A DNA stretch of 64,000 nucleotides. Source: Humisphaera borealis. GTDB taxonomy: Bacteria > Planctomycetota > Phycisphaerae > Tepidisphaerales > Tepidisphaeraceae. The translations under genes and the position numbers were made by a program. Numbering within the stretch: position 1 is the first letter of the stretch; each line of letters opens with the position of its first letter. The DNA lies in assembly GCF_015169395.1 (NCBI RefSeq), contig NZ_CP063458.1, positions 186,001 to 250,000 on the forward strand, read 5' to 3'. The notes under the pieces are model-generated. The model was given only the letters and a program-made list of their open reading frames with translations. It did no database searches and was not told where the DNA came from. Positions 19,001-27,399 of the stretch are shown here, piece by piece.

Positions 19001-20191
19001 ATGCCTCGCATCCTCGCCATTGAATCCACCTGCGACGAAACCGCCGCCGCCGTCGTTGAAGACGGCTGGCGGGTGCTCTCCAACGTCGTTGCGACGCAGA
19101 TCGATCTGCATGCCAAGTACCGTGGCGTCGTTCCGGAGATCGCGTGCCGGGCGCACATTGAGAATATCCTGCCGGTCATTCAGGAGGCGATCGCCCACGG
19201 GCAGGTCGCGCCGGCCACGGGCAGCGGAGTATCGCAGCCCATGGCACCCGAAGTCGGTCTGACCGAGTCCCGTGCTTCCGCCTCCGATTCATCCTTTATC
19301 CTTCCTCCTTCATCCTTTGATTTCGACGCCGTCGCCGTCGCCCACCGCCCGGGTCTTGTCGGCTCGCTGCTCATCGGCGTGACCGCCGCCAAGACGCTCG
19401 CGTGGTCGCTCGGCAAGCCTTTGATTGGCGTCGATCATGTGCACGCGCACCTCTACAGCGTCGTGCTGGAGAAGAACGAGCACCCGCCCATGCCCGCGAT
19501 TGGGCTGGTCTGTTCCGGCGGGCACACGGCGTTGTACCTCGTGAAGAGCTGGACCGACGTCACGCTCATCGGCTCGACCATCGACGACGCCGTCGGCGAG
19601 GCCTACGACAAGGTCGCCGCGATCCTGGGCCTGGGCTACCCCGGCGGGCCGCACATCGACCGCCTGGCCGCGACCGGCGATCCCAAGGCGATCGCCTTTC
19701 CGCGGCCGTTGCTTGGTCCGGGTTCGCTCGACTTCTCCTTCAGCGGCCTGAAGACGGCGGTGCTGTACGCCGTCCGCGGCGTGCCGACGAAGGACGGCCC
19801 GCACATCCGCGACGAACGCCATCAACCCCCAGCCCCCACGGGCCAACGGCTCGCCGACGTCTGCGCCAGCTTCCAGCAGGCCTGCGTCGATGTGATCGTC
19901 AAGAAGCTCAAGCGCGCCGCCGAGAAGTACGGCGCGAAATCGATCCTCATCGGCGGCGGCGTGTCGGCCAACCGTGGCCTGCGGGCCGCGCTCCAAGGCG
20001 GCGGCACGGCCAGCACCTCTGGTGGCACCGTCGTCTCGCCGGTGTTGCGACTGCCGGTCTATTTCCCACCCCTCAAGTACTGCACCGACAACGCGGCCAT
20101 GAGCGGCGGCCTGGCGCACGTCTACTTCGAGCAACGCCGCTTCAGCGAACTCTCGCTCGACGCGATCACATTCAGCCAGTTCGCTAGGTAG
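19001..20191 (+). CDS. tsaD: tRNA N6-adenosine threonylcarbamoyltransferase, with repeat-derived insertion
   Basis: Transfers the threonylcarbamoyl group to A37 of ANN-reading tRNAs. 396 residues against a usual ~340. Clear family motifs: IESTCDETAAAVV, HADY-like HAKYRGVVPEIACR, the metal-binding HVHAHLY (HxxxH), GLVCSGGHTAL, and the C-terminal CTDNAAM metal ligand. Residues about 68-107 are extra compared with the family. That stretch is encoded by repeat DNA: a 33-base arm of the CATGGG element (19215-19247) and a TTCATCCTT-type tract (19288-19320). The frame stays open. The stop codon TAG lies in a GTAGGGT repeat end. Confidence 0.93.
   Translation: MPRILAIESTCDETAAAVVEDGWRVLSNVVATQIDLHAKYRGVVPEIACRAHIENILPVIQEAIAHGQVAPATGSGVSQPMAPEVGLTESRASASDSSFILPPSSFDFDAVAVAHRPGLVGSLLIGVTAAKTLAWSLGKPLIGVDHVHAHLYSVVLEKNEHPPMPAIGLVCSGGHTALYLVKSWTDVTLIGSTIDDAVGEAYDKVAAILGLGYPGGPHIDRLAATGDPKAIAFPRPLLGPGSLDFSFSGLKTAVLYAVRGVPTKDGPHIRDERHQPPAPTGQRLADVCASFQQACVDVIVKKLKRAAEKYGAKSILIGGGVSANRGLRAALQGGGTASTSGGTVVSPVLRLPVYFPPLKYCTDNAAMSGGLAHVYFEQRRFSELSLDAITFSQFAR
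19215..19247. repeat. Single arm of the CATGGG element inside tsaD
   Basis: Thirty-three bases starting CCACGGGCAGCGGAGTATCG match the right arm of the 12389-12478 element with one mismatch. The length is exactly eleven codons, so the frame of tsaD is kept. A related GGGCAGG string lies immediately upstream (19200-19206). Confidence 0.9.
19288..19320. repeat. CATCCTT tract inside tsaD
   Basis: Reads TTCATCCTTTATCCTTCCTC then CTTCATCCTTT, which resembles the right arm of the palindrome at 25295-25375 that lies inside another gene. It encodes SSFILPPSSF. Confidence 0.75.
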
Positions 20192-20290
20192 GGTCCCGCC
20201 TTGGCGGACGCGAGCCGGACCGAGAACATCGTTCGGAGCGTCGCTCGACTACGGCGTCGCTCGCACGGGCTGGAAGCCCGTGTCACTGGC
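20188..20290. repeat. GTAGGGTCC and CACGGGCT palindromes after tsaD
   Basis: GTAGGGTCCCGCCTTGGCGG begins at 20188 and includes the tsaD stop. A second hairpin, CACGGGCT-gga-AGCCCGTG, lies at 20264-20282; the same hairpin recurs at 35877-35895 before the DUF1501 gene. Confidence 0.85.
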
Positions 20291-20340
20291 GACCGATTTC
20301 TCGGATGAAATCCGACTCGCCATCGGGACAATATCGCACC

Positions 20341-22305
20341 ATGCAACGGCTCTTCCTTTTCGGGCGTACCACGCGTGCCCTGGTTTTCGCCTGTATCGCC
20401 GGGCTGCTCACCGCAAGCCTCATTCACTCGGCGGATCATCCGTACGCCGCGAAGCCCGCAACCGCGCCGTCGCCCGCGGCCACCGCCACAGCGCCGATCG
20501 ATCCGGTCCTGGCCCGCATCCGCGAAGAGGGCCTGACCCGCTCGCAAGCGCCGCAGACGATCGACTACCTTTGCAACGTCATCGGCCCGCGGCTGACTGC
20601 GTCTCCCGGCATGCACAAAGCCGCCGCCTGGACACGCGACACACTGTCGAGCTGGGGTCTGACCAACGCCCACCTGGAAACCTGGGGTCCGTTCGGTCGT
20701 GGATGGTCGCTCAAGCAGTTCTCCATCCAGGTGACGGAACCGACGCCATTCGTTCTCAACGGCTTTCCGAAGGCCTGGTCCACCGGGTTCGACCAGCCGT
20801 TGGAAGCGGAGGTCGTCTATGTCGATGCGACCACCGAAGCCGGCCTTGCACCGTACAAGGGAAAGCTGGCGGGGAAGATCGTGCTGCTCGGGCAGATTCG
20901 CGAACTGGAACTGCCAATGACCGCGCCGGCGACAAGGCTGAGCGACGACCAGCTCGCCAAGCTGGCCGCCAGCCGGCCGAGCGAGATGAACGATGAGCCG
21001 ACGACCGGGCCGAGCACCACACCGGCGACCTCACGCACGACGACCACGACGTCATCACCAGCCACTTCACACTCCGGCGATCTGCTCGTCCCGCGCACCG
21101 GCCCGGATGCCGCACCCGCCACCGGTCCGTCGTCCCCGGCAGGACAGCTCGCCGCCGCCCGCATGGCGACGCGGATGTTCGCGTTCGTGGCGGCCGAGTC
21201 ACCGGCGCTGGTCCTGTCCCCCACCGCCAAGGGCGACGGCGGGATCCACTTCGTCACCGGCGTGGCGTTGCCGACCGATCCGCTGGGTGGCGGCACCGGG
21301 CCCGCAACCGGCCCCTCCACTTCGCCAACAACCGGTCCCGCCGCACCCGCCACAAGCCCGGCCGCCACCAAGCCCGCGCCCTGGTCGCCAAACGCCCCCA
21401 AAACCCCGCCTCAGGTCGTGCTGTCCACGGAAGACTTCAACCGCCTGGCGCGGATCGCCCGGCGGAACATTGCGATCAAGGTTCGGGTGGATCTGAAGGT
21501 GCAGTTTCACGACGACGACCCGATGGTCCCCAACGTGATCGCCGAGATCCCCGGTACTGATTTGGCCGACGAGATCGTGATGGTCGGCGCTCATCTGGAC
21601 AGTTGGCACAGCGGCACCGGCGCGACCGACAACGCCGCCGGCTCAGTCGCGGCGATGGAGGCAGTGCGCATCATCAAGGCGCTGGGCTTGAAACCCCGCC
21701 GCACGATTCGCATCGCCCTCTGGACGGGTGAAGAGCAGGGCCTGTTCGGCTCGGCCGCGTATGTGAAGAAGCATTTCGGCCGACTGGAAGACCCCGCCAC
21801 GCGGCCCACCACCGGCCCCGCGACAACCGGCGTCGCCAGCCCCGCAACGAAGCCCGCATCAGTCCCTGCCAGTGGTCCGGCGAGCCGACCGCCGACCCTG
21901 ATCAAAGGCCCCGACTACGAGAAGCTGTCGGCGTACTTCAACCTCGACAACGGCACCGGCCGTATCCGCGGCATCTACTGCCAGGGCAACGAAGCGGCGA
22001 TGCCGATCTTCAAACAGTGGATCGAACCCTTCGCCGACTTGGACGCCCGCACGGTGACGCTCTCCAACACCGGCGGCACCGACCACCTGTCCTTTGACCG
22101 CATCGGCCTGCCCGGCTTCCAGTTCATCCAGGACCCGATGGACTACCGCACCCGCACGCACCATTCGAACCAGGACAACTTCGACCGCATCCAGATGCAG
22201 GACTTGAAACAATCGTCCACGATCATGGCATGGTTCGTCTGGAAAGCCGCGAATGAGCCGGAGCGTTTCCCCAGAAAGCCCTTGGCGGCGACGCGACGAT
22301 CGTAG
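20341..22305 (+). CDS. M28 family zinc aminopeptidase with low-complexity insertions
   Basis: 654 residues, exported (signal peptide MQRLFLFGRTTRALVFACIA). The M28 zinc site is clear: MVGAHLDSWHSGTGATDNAAG supplies His and Asp, WTGEEQGLFGS supplies Glu, and THHSNQDNFDRI the last His. A PA-type domain precedes it (EAEVVYVDAT, YKGKLAGKIVLLGQ). Three Thr/Pro/Ala/Gly-rich tracts with ATGPST-like words interrupt the fold: two between the PA part and the catalytic domain (about residues 217-275 and 318-350), and one inside the catalytic domain (about 478-515). Start chosen for its signal peptide. The stop TAG is part of a repeat end (GTAGGGT). Confidence 0.9.
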   Translation: MQRLFLFGRTTRALVFACIAGLLTASLIHSADHPYAAKPATAPSPAATATAPIDPVLARIREEGLTRSQAPQTIDYLCNVIGPRLTASPGMHKAAAWTRDTLSSWGLTNAHLETWGPFGRGWSLKQFSIQVTEPTPFVLNGFPKAWSTGFDQPLEAEVVYVDATTEAGLAPYKGKLAGKIVLLGQIRELELPMTAPATRLSDDQLAKLAASRPSEMNDEPTTGPSTTPATSRTTTTTSSPATSHSGDLLVPRTGPDAAPATGPSSPAGQLAAARMATRMFAFVAAESPALVLSPTAKGDGGIHFVTGVALPTDPLGGGTGPATGPSTSPTTGPAAPATSPAATKPAPWSPNAPKTPPQVVLSTEDFNRLARIARRNIAIKVRVDLKVQFHDDDPMVPNVIAEIPGTDLADEIVMVGAHLDSWHSGTGATDNAAGSVAAMEAVRIIKALGLKPRRTIRIALWTGEEQGLFGSAAYVKKHFGRLEDPATRPTTGPATTGVASPATKPASVPASGPASRPPTLIKGPDYEKLSAYFNLDNGTGRIRGIYCQGNEAAMPIFKQWIEPFADLDARTVTLSNTGGTDHLSFDRIGLPGFQFIQDPMDYRTRTHHSNQDNFDRIQMQDLKQSSTIMAWFVWKAANEPERFPRKPLAATRRS

Positions 22306-22437
22306 GGTCCGCCTTGGCGGACGGGGTGACGTTCCGAAGCGCGCGGCATTGTGGTGCAGCCGTCTCGGCTGCAATTGCAGGCGGGACGCCTGCACCACAA
22401 TCGCTTGTGCCGCCGCGTCCGTAAAGGCGGAACCTAC
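22302..22437. repeat. Nested palindrome that supplies both stop codons of two convergent genes
   Basis: Outer arms: GTAGGGTCCGCCTTGGCGGA (22302-) and its imperfect complement ending GGCGGAACCTAC (22437), three mismatches in 22. The left GTAG holds the TAG of the M28 gene and the right CTAC (read leftward) the TAG of purK. An inner palindrome (22348-22401) has arms ATTGTGGTGCAG and CTGCACCACAAT; its outer sequence is shared with the element at 54296-54351. Confidence 0.93.
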
Positions 22438-23570
22438 AGCGCCTCTCTTGCCGCGATCGCCTTTTTCGCGGCCTCCTGGGGAGTGTCGCCGAGCGCGGTC
22501 AGGTGGCCCATCTTTCGCCCCTTCCTCGGCTCCGCTTTTCCGTAGAGGTGCAGCTTGACGCCGGGGATGGCGCACGCGGCGGCCCAGTCGGGTTCGCCGT
22601 CTTGCCAGATGTCGCCTAACAGGTTGCTCATCGCGGCGCAGCTGTGGCGGGTGGTATCGCCCAGCGGCAGGCCGCAGACTGCGCGCAGCTGCTGCTCGAA
22701 CTGGCTGGTAACGCTGTTGTCGATCGTCAGGTGGCCGCTGTTGTGCGGGCGGGGGGCCAACTCGTTGATCATCAGTTTGCCGTTCGCGGCGACGAAATAC
22801 TCGACGCACAACACGCCGACGACGTCCAGCTCCTCGCACACGCCTCGGGCGATGTTGAGCGCGTCGTGCTGCGCCTGCGGGCCGAGGACGGCGGGGGAGA
22901 TGGAGAGGTCCAGGATGTGGTTCGCGTGGCGGTTCTCGATTACGCCCCATTGGCGGAAACTGCCGTCCACACCCCGCGCGGCGACCACGCTGACTTCCTT
23001 CTCGAAGTTAATGAACGCCTCGTAGATCCATTCCGTCCCAGGCGAGGCGGCAATGGCGGCTTCTCCTTCGGCGGCGGTCTTGAGCTTCACCTGCCCCTTG
23101 CCGTCGTAGCCGAAGCTGGCGGTTTTCAGCACCGCCGGCAGGCCGAGCTCGGCGATCGCGGTGTGCAGGTCGGCGATCGTTCGCACAGCGCGAAACGGCG
23201 TCACCGGGAAGCCGGCCTTGGCCAGTGCGGTCTTCTCGCGAAGGCGGTGCTGCGTGGTGTGCAACACCAGTCCGCCGGGACGGACGGGGACGATCTCGGC
23301 GGCGGCGGTGGCGGTGGCGAACGGCACGTTCTCGAACTCGAACGTCACCACCTGCACGTTGCGCGCGAAGTCGCGGACGGCGTCCAGGTCGTCGTACGCG
23401 GCGACGATCTCCTTGTCGGCAACCTGGCCGGTCGGGGTGTCGCTGTCAGGGCTGAACGTGTGCACTCGGTAGCCCATCTGCCGGGCGGCAATCGCGAACA
23501 TGCGCCCGAGTTGCCCGCTGCCGAGCACACCGACGGTCGAGCCGGGAAGAATTGGAGAAGGATTGGCCAT
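22434..23570 (-). CDS. purK: N5-carboxyaminoimidazole ribonucleotide synthase
   Basis: ATP-grasp enzyme that makes N5-CAIR from AIR and bicarbonate in purine synthesis; PurE then isomerises the product. 378 residues. Visible signatures: VGVLGSGQLGRMFAIAARQ, FEFENVP, the ATP-grasp strand PAVLKTASFGYDGKGQ, EAFINFEKEVSVV, and NELAPRPHNSGH. The start ATG at 23568-23570 follows no strong ribosome site. The partner purE is 37 kb away rather than adjacent. Confidence 0.96.
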   Translation of the reverse strand: MANPSPILPGSTVGVLGSGQLGRMFAIAARQMGYRVHTFSPDSDTPTGQVADKEIVAAYDDLDAVRDFARNVQVVTFEFENVPFATATAAAEIVPVRPGGLVLHTTQHRLREKTALAKAGFPVTPFRAVRTIADLHTAIAELGLPAVLKTASFGYDGKGQVKLKTAAEGEAAIAASPGTEWIYEAFINFEKEVSVVAARGVDGSFRQWGVIENRHANHILDLSISPAVLGPQAQHDALNIARGVCEELDVVGVLCVEYFVAANGKLMINELAPRPHNSGHLTIDNSVTSQFEQQLRAVCGLPLGDTTRHSCAAMSNLLGDIWQDGEPDWAAACAIPGVKLHLYGKAEPRKGRKMGHLTALGDTPQEAAKKAIAAREAL

Positions 23571-23723
23571 GAGGACGCGGAGTGTAAGGGAGAGAAATCA
23601 AGAATACAGAACGAAGATCGGATAGCGACGAACAAAGGAGAAAATTCGACCTTCTACATTAAACGGAGCGTCTCTGCCGCCGCTATTGCCAAAGCCGGCT
23701 TAGCCACCGATCGTCCTTGCTTC

Positions 23724-24185
23724 ATGCCCACAGTCGCTCCACATACATTCTACAGCAATGATCTCCGCGTGGAGCTGGGGCATCCGACGTCTGGATGGGT
23801 CACGATGTGCCTCACGTCAGCGTCCGCGAATCAAATGGCAGTGGTCCATTGCTCAAACGTCTTTGAGCCTTTCACTGACCTCGTGGAGTGGCTGTTTGAA
23901 ATCGCCGATCGCAGTTGGCCCGCGATGTTGAAAATCGACGAAGAAGTGCGTTTCAAGCGTTTGATCGTCGATAGCGTCGATGCCTCCGCGGACCTGGTCG
24001 AGATCCACGTTGTCGATAATGACCGATCTACGTTAATGCGTTGTCGCCTTACACGGGTCAGCTTGCTACACGAGTTCGCGCGGTCCATTTCTGATTGGCT
24101 CGCTACAAAGTACGACGTGGTTGAGTTTACAACGCGGTCTGACCTTCGCAGCTTAGAAGCGGTAGTGTCGACATTGAGGGTTTAG
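23724..24185 (+). CDS. Uncharacterised soluble protein, unusual composition
   Basis: 153 residues from the ATG at 23724; not recognised. It contains predicted mixed alpha/beta structure, acidic overall (EWLFEIADRSWPAML, FKRLIVDSVDASADLVEIHV). The codon use is visibly less GC-rich than its neighbours, which suggests transfer or relaxed expression. It sits alone between two leftward genes. The shape (about 150 residues, isolated, low GC) fits small accessory proteins such as immunity-type proteins, but that is a guess. Confidence 0.55.
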   Translation: MPTVAPHTFYSNDLRVELGHPTSGWVTMCLTSASANQMAVVHCSNVFEPFTDLVEWLFEIADRSWPAMLKIDEEVRFKRLIVDSVDASADLVEIHVVDNDRSTLMRCRLTRVSLLHEFARSISDWLATKYDVVEFTTRSDLRSLEAVVSTLRV

Positions 24186-24210
24186 CGCCTCCTGAAGAAG
24201 AGTTGGATCG

Positions 24211-26145
24211 CTACTTCTTTCTCTTTTTAATTCTGGTCGGAGGTGGTGCGTCGGGGACGGGAACGACCTGAGGCGAACGCGGCGCGGTCAGTCCCTTGAA
24301 CAAAAGGAACGCCATCATCGCCCCGGCGAGGAACTGCAGCGTGGGGAGGCCGCCGTCGCGGAAGCGGTCGCCCCAGAAGTCTCGCGGGGAATCAACGGAG
24401 AGCCGCAGGCGGTCACCGGCGTTGTTCTGGGCGGCGCGGCTGGGGTTGTCGGGTGCTTCGATGACGTCGTACGCGACAATCGGCGTTCCGGCCGGGCCGG
24501 GGACCTGGACGACCTGTATCTGTGGAATCTGGTGCTGCAGCGTCATCTGCAGCATGACGCCGATACTGAAATCCAGGAGCAGGCCGACGAGCAAGACCCC
24601 GCGCAGCCGCAGCGAAATGCGCCAGACGCCGCCGGCGACGAGCGCGACGCCGATGAGGACCATCGGCTGAAGGCAGATATGGGCGACGCCGAAGCGGTCG
24701 ACACCGCCGTACACCGCGACGCCGGCGAAGAAGACGATCGGGATGAACGCGAGCCAGAATCGCCGGACGGGTCGGACGGTCGGGTCTTTGCCGGCGAGGG
24801 CGCGGACGATCAGCAGCACGGCGACGACGCACCCGGCCGATCCCAGCCCGCCGGGCAGGCTCACCTGGTAAATGAGAAACGCAGAATCGCGCAGCTTGCC
24901 GGCGAACGACGGCTGGTCGAGGTCTGGGTCGCGCTGGCTCACGTCCGCCGCCCAGATCAGGCCGGGCTTCTGCACGATCGTCGGCACGAGCGTGTTGCGG
25001 ATGTTCTTCACGATGTTGCCGACGTTCTCGGTCGGCGTCATTTTCACCGAGTCGCTGACGGCGCTGGTCGAGGTGAAGGTGGTGGTGACGCCGTAGTGAC
25101 GGATCGACCAGGGGAACCACGCCGCGAACACGAGCAGGCTGACGGCGGCGATGGTGGCCGCCTCCCGGAACTTGTTCGGCCGACGCCACCAGACGGCCGC
25201 GACGTAGTGCAACCCGAGGAACAAGCCGTAAGGGCCGACGGAGAAGTGGACGAGGAAGCCGATGCAGAGGAGCGCGAAGGCGAGAGGGAAGAGTAAGGAT
25301 GAAGGATGAAGGGTGAAGGATGAAGCAGGAGAAGCGACCTCTTCCTTCATCCCTCCGACTTCATCCTTCATCCTTTGGCGGCGGAACGCCGTCAAGTACA
25401 CCGCGATCGCCGCGATCGCGTAGTACGCGGCGAACAGCTTGGTCCAGGTGTAGGTCAGGTTCTGGGCGAACATCGGGCTAGCCGCCAGAAGGGCGGCGAG
25501 GGTCCAGGGCGTCTTGCGGACGACGCGGGGCGAGAGCCTGATCAGCCGGGGAACGAGAATCGCCAAGGGCAGAAAGACGAGCGAGTTCAGGAAGACGAAG
25601 ACGACCTGATACCCCTCCATCATCTGTTCCATCGGCGCGGCTTGCGACAGCAGGCTGGCCGTGAGCACGTTCATCATCGGCGGCCGCATGGGGAGCGGGT
25701 ACTGGCCGATGAACTTGAAGGCATAGTCGCCGCCGCCGAAGAAGAAGCTGAACCGCTGGTAGTGTTCCACCCAGTCGCCGCCCCAGGTGCCGCCACCGAA
25801 GTTTCGGACCATCGACAGCAGCACCATGCCCCAGACGAACAGCAGCCCCCAGATGATCAGCAGCTGGCGGACCTGCCTACACCGAAGCAGTTGCAGCCAG
25901 TCCTTCCATGCCGCGAGCGCGAGCACCATCGACAGAAATGCGATCGCGATATGCCCCGGGATGTCGGCGATGAAGGTGAGGTCGGCGACGAAGAGGCCGA
26001 ACCCCAGGACGTAGTTCAGGAAGAGGCCCAGACCGATCGCAACGACCAGTCTTTCGCGCGGCGCCAGCCGCAACGGCCGGACCAGCAGCAGGCCGGGGCC
26101 GAACGTGTAGACGATCAGGAGAAACAGGAGGTGCGGGAACCACAT
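24211..26145 (-). CDS. Polytopic membrane protein, glycosyltransferase-39-like shape, with repeat-encoded loop
   Basis: 644 residues with about 12-14 predicted membrane helices and a long extracytoplasmic loop after residue ~330. The overall pattern recalls GT-C fold sugar transferases or O-antigen-ligase-like proteins, but no diagnostic motif is certain. Residues encoded by 25375-25295 (27 codons, rich in K, E, S and P) are a palindromic repeat read in frame and fall in the loop after the helix ending YLTAF. The C-terminus is basic (TRIKKRKK). It is followed 34 bp upstream on the same strand by the acetyltransferase gene. Confidence 0.7.
   Translation of the reverse strand: MWFPHLLFLLIVYTFGPGLLLVRPLRLAPRERLVVAIGLGLFLNYVLGFGLFVADLTFIADIPGHIAIAFLSMVLALAAWKDWLQLLRCRQVRQLLIIWGLLFVWGMVLLSMVRNFGGGTWGGDWVEHYQRFSFFFGGGDYAFKFIGQYPLPMRPPMMNVLTASLLSQAAPMEQMMEGYQVVFVFLNSLVFLPLAILVPRLIRLSPRVVRKTPWTLAALLAASPMFAQNLTYTWTKLFAAYYAIAAIAVYLTAFRRQRMKDEVGGMKEEVASPASSFTLHPSSLLFPLAFALLCIGFLVHFSVGPYGLFLGLHYVAAVWWRRPNKFREAATIAAVSLLVFAAWFPWSIRHYGVTTTFTSTSAVSDSVKMTPTENVGNIVKNIRNTLVPTIVQKPGLIWAADVSQRDPDLDQPSFAGKLRDSAFLIYQVSLPGGLGSAGCVVAVLLIVRALAGKDPTVRPVRRFWLAFIPIVFFAGVAVYGGVDRFGVAHICLQPMVLIGVALVAGGVWRISLRLRGVLLVGLLLDFSIGVMLQMTLQHQIPQIQVVQVPGPAGTPIVAYDVIEAPDNPSRAAQNNAGDRLRLSVDSPRDFWGDRFRDGGLPTLQFLAGAMMAFLLFKGLTAPRSPQVVPVPDAPPPTRIKKRKK
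25295..25375. repeat. AAGGATGAAGGATGAAG palindrome inside a membrane-protein gene
   Basis: Left arm AAGGATGAAGGATGAAG (25295-25311) and its perfect 17-base complement (25359-25375). Total length is 81 bases, exactly 27 codons, so the host frame is kept. More AGGATGAAG words lie between. Confidence 0.92.
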
Positions 26146-26179
26146 GGGCGGCGTCGCTGGAGCGAGGGATGATGGCGTC

Positions 26180-26680
26180 TTACGTGGACGGCACGGGTTC
26201 GATGGGCAGCAGCATCTCCATCACGCTCGGCCGGAAGCCGCAGGTTTCAAACAGCTTGCGCGCCGGTTCGTTGGTGAGCAACACATCGAGCCGGATCTGC
26301 TCGACCCCCAGCCGGGTGAAGCGCTCGATCGCCTCGGTGACCAACTGCCGGGCGACGCCTTCGTTGCGGTAGGTTTCGTCAACCCACAGGTCGTTGATAA
26401 ACCCGTATTCCTTCAGGCGATAGATGGGGATCTCGCGATCGACGGTGCCGATGAGCATGCCGACGATCGCGGGCGGGTCGTCGCGGCCGGCGGCGTCGGC
26501 GATGAGGATCGCTGAGCGACCGCTGGCGATCTGCCCACCCAGCCAGTTGCGGTACCGCTCGCCGACGTCCCCTTCAATGGTGTACTTGTGCGGGTCCCGG
26601 TCCTGCATGAAGGCGGCAACCTTGCGGACCAGCGGGAGAATGGCCGGGATATCGTCTGCGGTGGCATCGCGGATGGTCAT
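26180..26680 (-). CDS. GNAT family N-acetyltransferase
   Basis: 166 residues with the GNAT fold: MTIRDATADDIPAILPLV at the start, acetyl-CoA-binding motif A in LWVDETYRNEGVARQLVTEAI (V-x-x-x-x-R-x-x-G-x-A), and the C-terminal LDVLLTNEPARKLFETCGFR. Substrate not deducible. It lies between the membrane protein and a receiver-like gene on the same strand, 34 and 12 bp away, so co-transcription is likely. Confidence 0.93.
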   Translation of the reverse strand: MTIRDATADDIPAILPLVRKVAAFMQDRDPHKYTIEGDVGERYRNWLGGQIASGRSAILIADAAGRDDPPAIVGMLIGTVDREIPIYRLKEYGFINDLWVDETYRNEGVARQLVTEAIERFTRLGVEQIRLDVLLTNEPARKLFETCGFRPSVMEMLLPIEPVPST

Positions 26681-26692
26681 GACGCCAAAACG

Positions 26693-27163
26693 TTAGGACG
26701 GAAGCGTGTTCGCTGCAATCGAGGGCGGGTTGCCGGCGGCCGTGGCCGGACGCGGCGTGGGGAGATTGGCTGTGATGGCGGCCAGAAATTCCTTCGGATC
26801 GATCGGCAACGCCGCGATAACGCTTACCGTGCCGCCGTGCAGGATTGGGATCAGCTCCGGCAGTTGGTCGGGCGCGGCCAGCAGAACGCGGTGGACGGCG
26901 GGGCAGCGGATTCGGGCGGCTTCGAGCAGCGCGGCCGCCCCCGGGCCGGTGGATTGCGGTGCTTCGTGACCGTCGTCACAGCGGGGGGTTTGCTCGGCCA
27001 CGATCACTGCCGACGCCCCGGCCGCCTGTATCGCCGCAAGCGCCGCCGGCGCCGAGTATTCGACCATCACTTCGAATCGTGGCGACGCCAGACGAAGAAT
27101 ATCGCGGGCGGTGCGGGGGTTGACGACAAAGGCGACGAGCCTGGGTGGATTCAGTAACGGCAT
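26693..27163 (-). CDS. Receiver-like protein without clear phosphoacceptor
   Basis: About 156 residues if started at the ATG at 27163; starts at 27214 and 27283 are also open. The pattern of alternating strands and helices (LVAFVVNPRTARDILRLA, VIVAEQTP, HRVLLAAPDQLPELI, VSVIAALPIDPKEFLAAI) resembles a response-regulator receiver domain ending in the beta5-Pro-alpha5 LPIDPKEF motif. The usual acidic pair and Asp phosphorylation site are replaced (AEQTP), so it may be a pseudo-receiver. The C-terminus is a Pro/Ala-rich tail. No output domain or histidine kinase is adjacent. Confidence 0.55.
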   Translation of the reverse strand: MPLLNPPRLVAFVVNPRTARDILRLASPRFEVMVEYSAPAALAAIQAAGASAVIVAEQTPRCDDGHEAPQSTGPGAAALLEAARIRCPAVHRVLLAAPDQLPELIPILHGGTVSVIAALPIDPKEFLAAITANLPTPRPATAAGNPPSIAANTLPS

Positions 27164-27399
27164 CAGAGTTACGTCAAGAAATCGGGGCGGACCAAGTTCC
27201 GTCGGGCACGTCATTCCGGTCGCTTCGAATCGGTGCAGGTCGCGACCGGCGTGAAGTCGGCCGCGGGGGATTGGCCGCCGCACTGTTGTATCGGTCGATG
27301 GTACGCTCGCATGAGCGACTGGTGAGCATATGGGGAGTCCCCGCGCCTTACGACGCTATGCTGTCGCGGTGTGTCGGCGACTGTCAAAAGATAAAAAAT

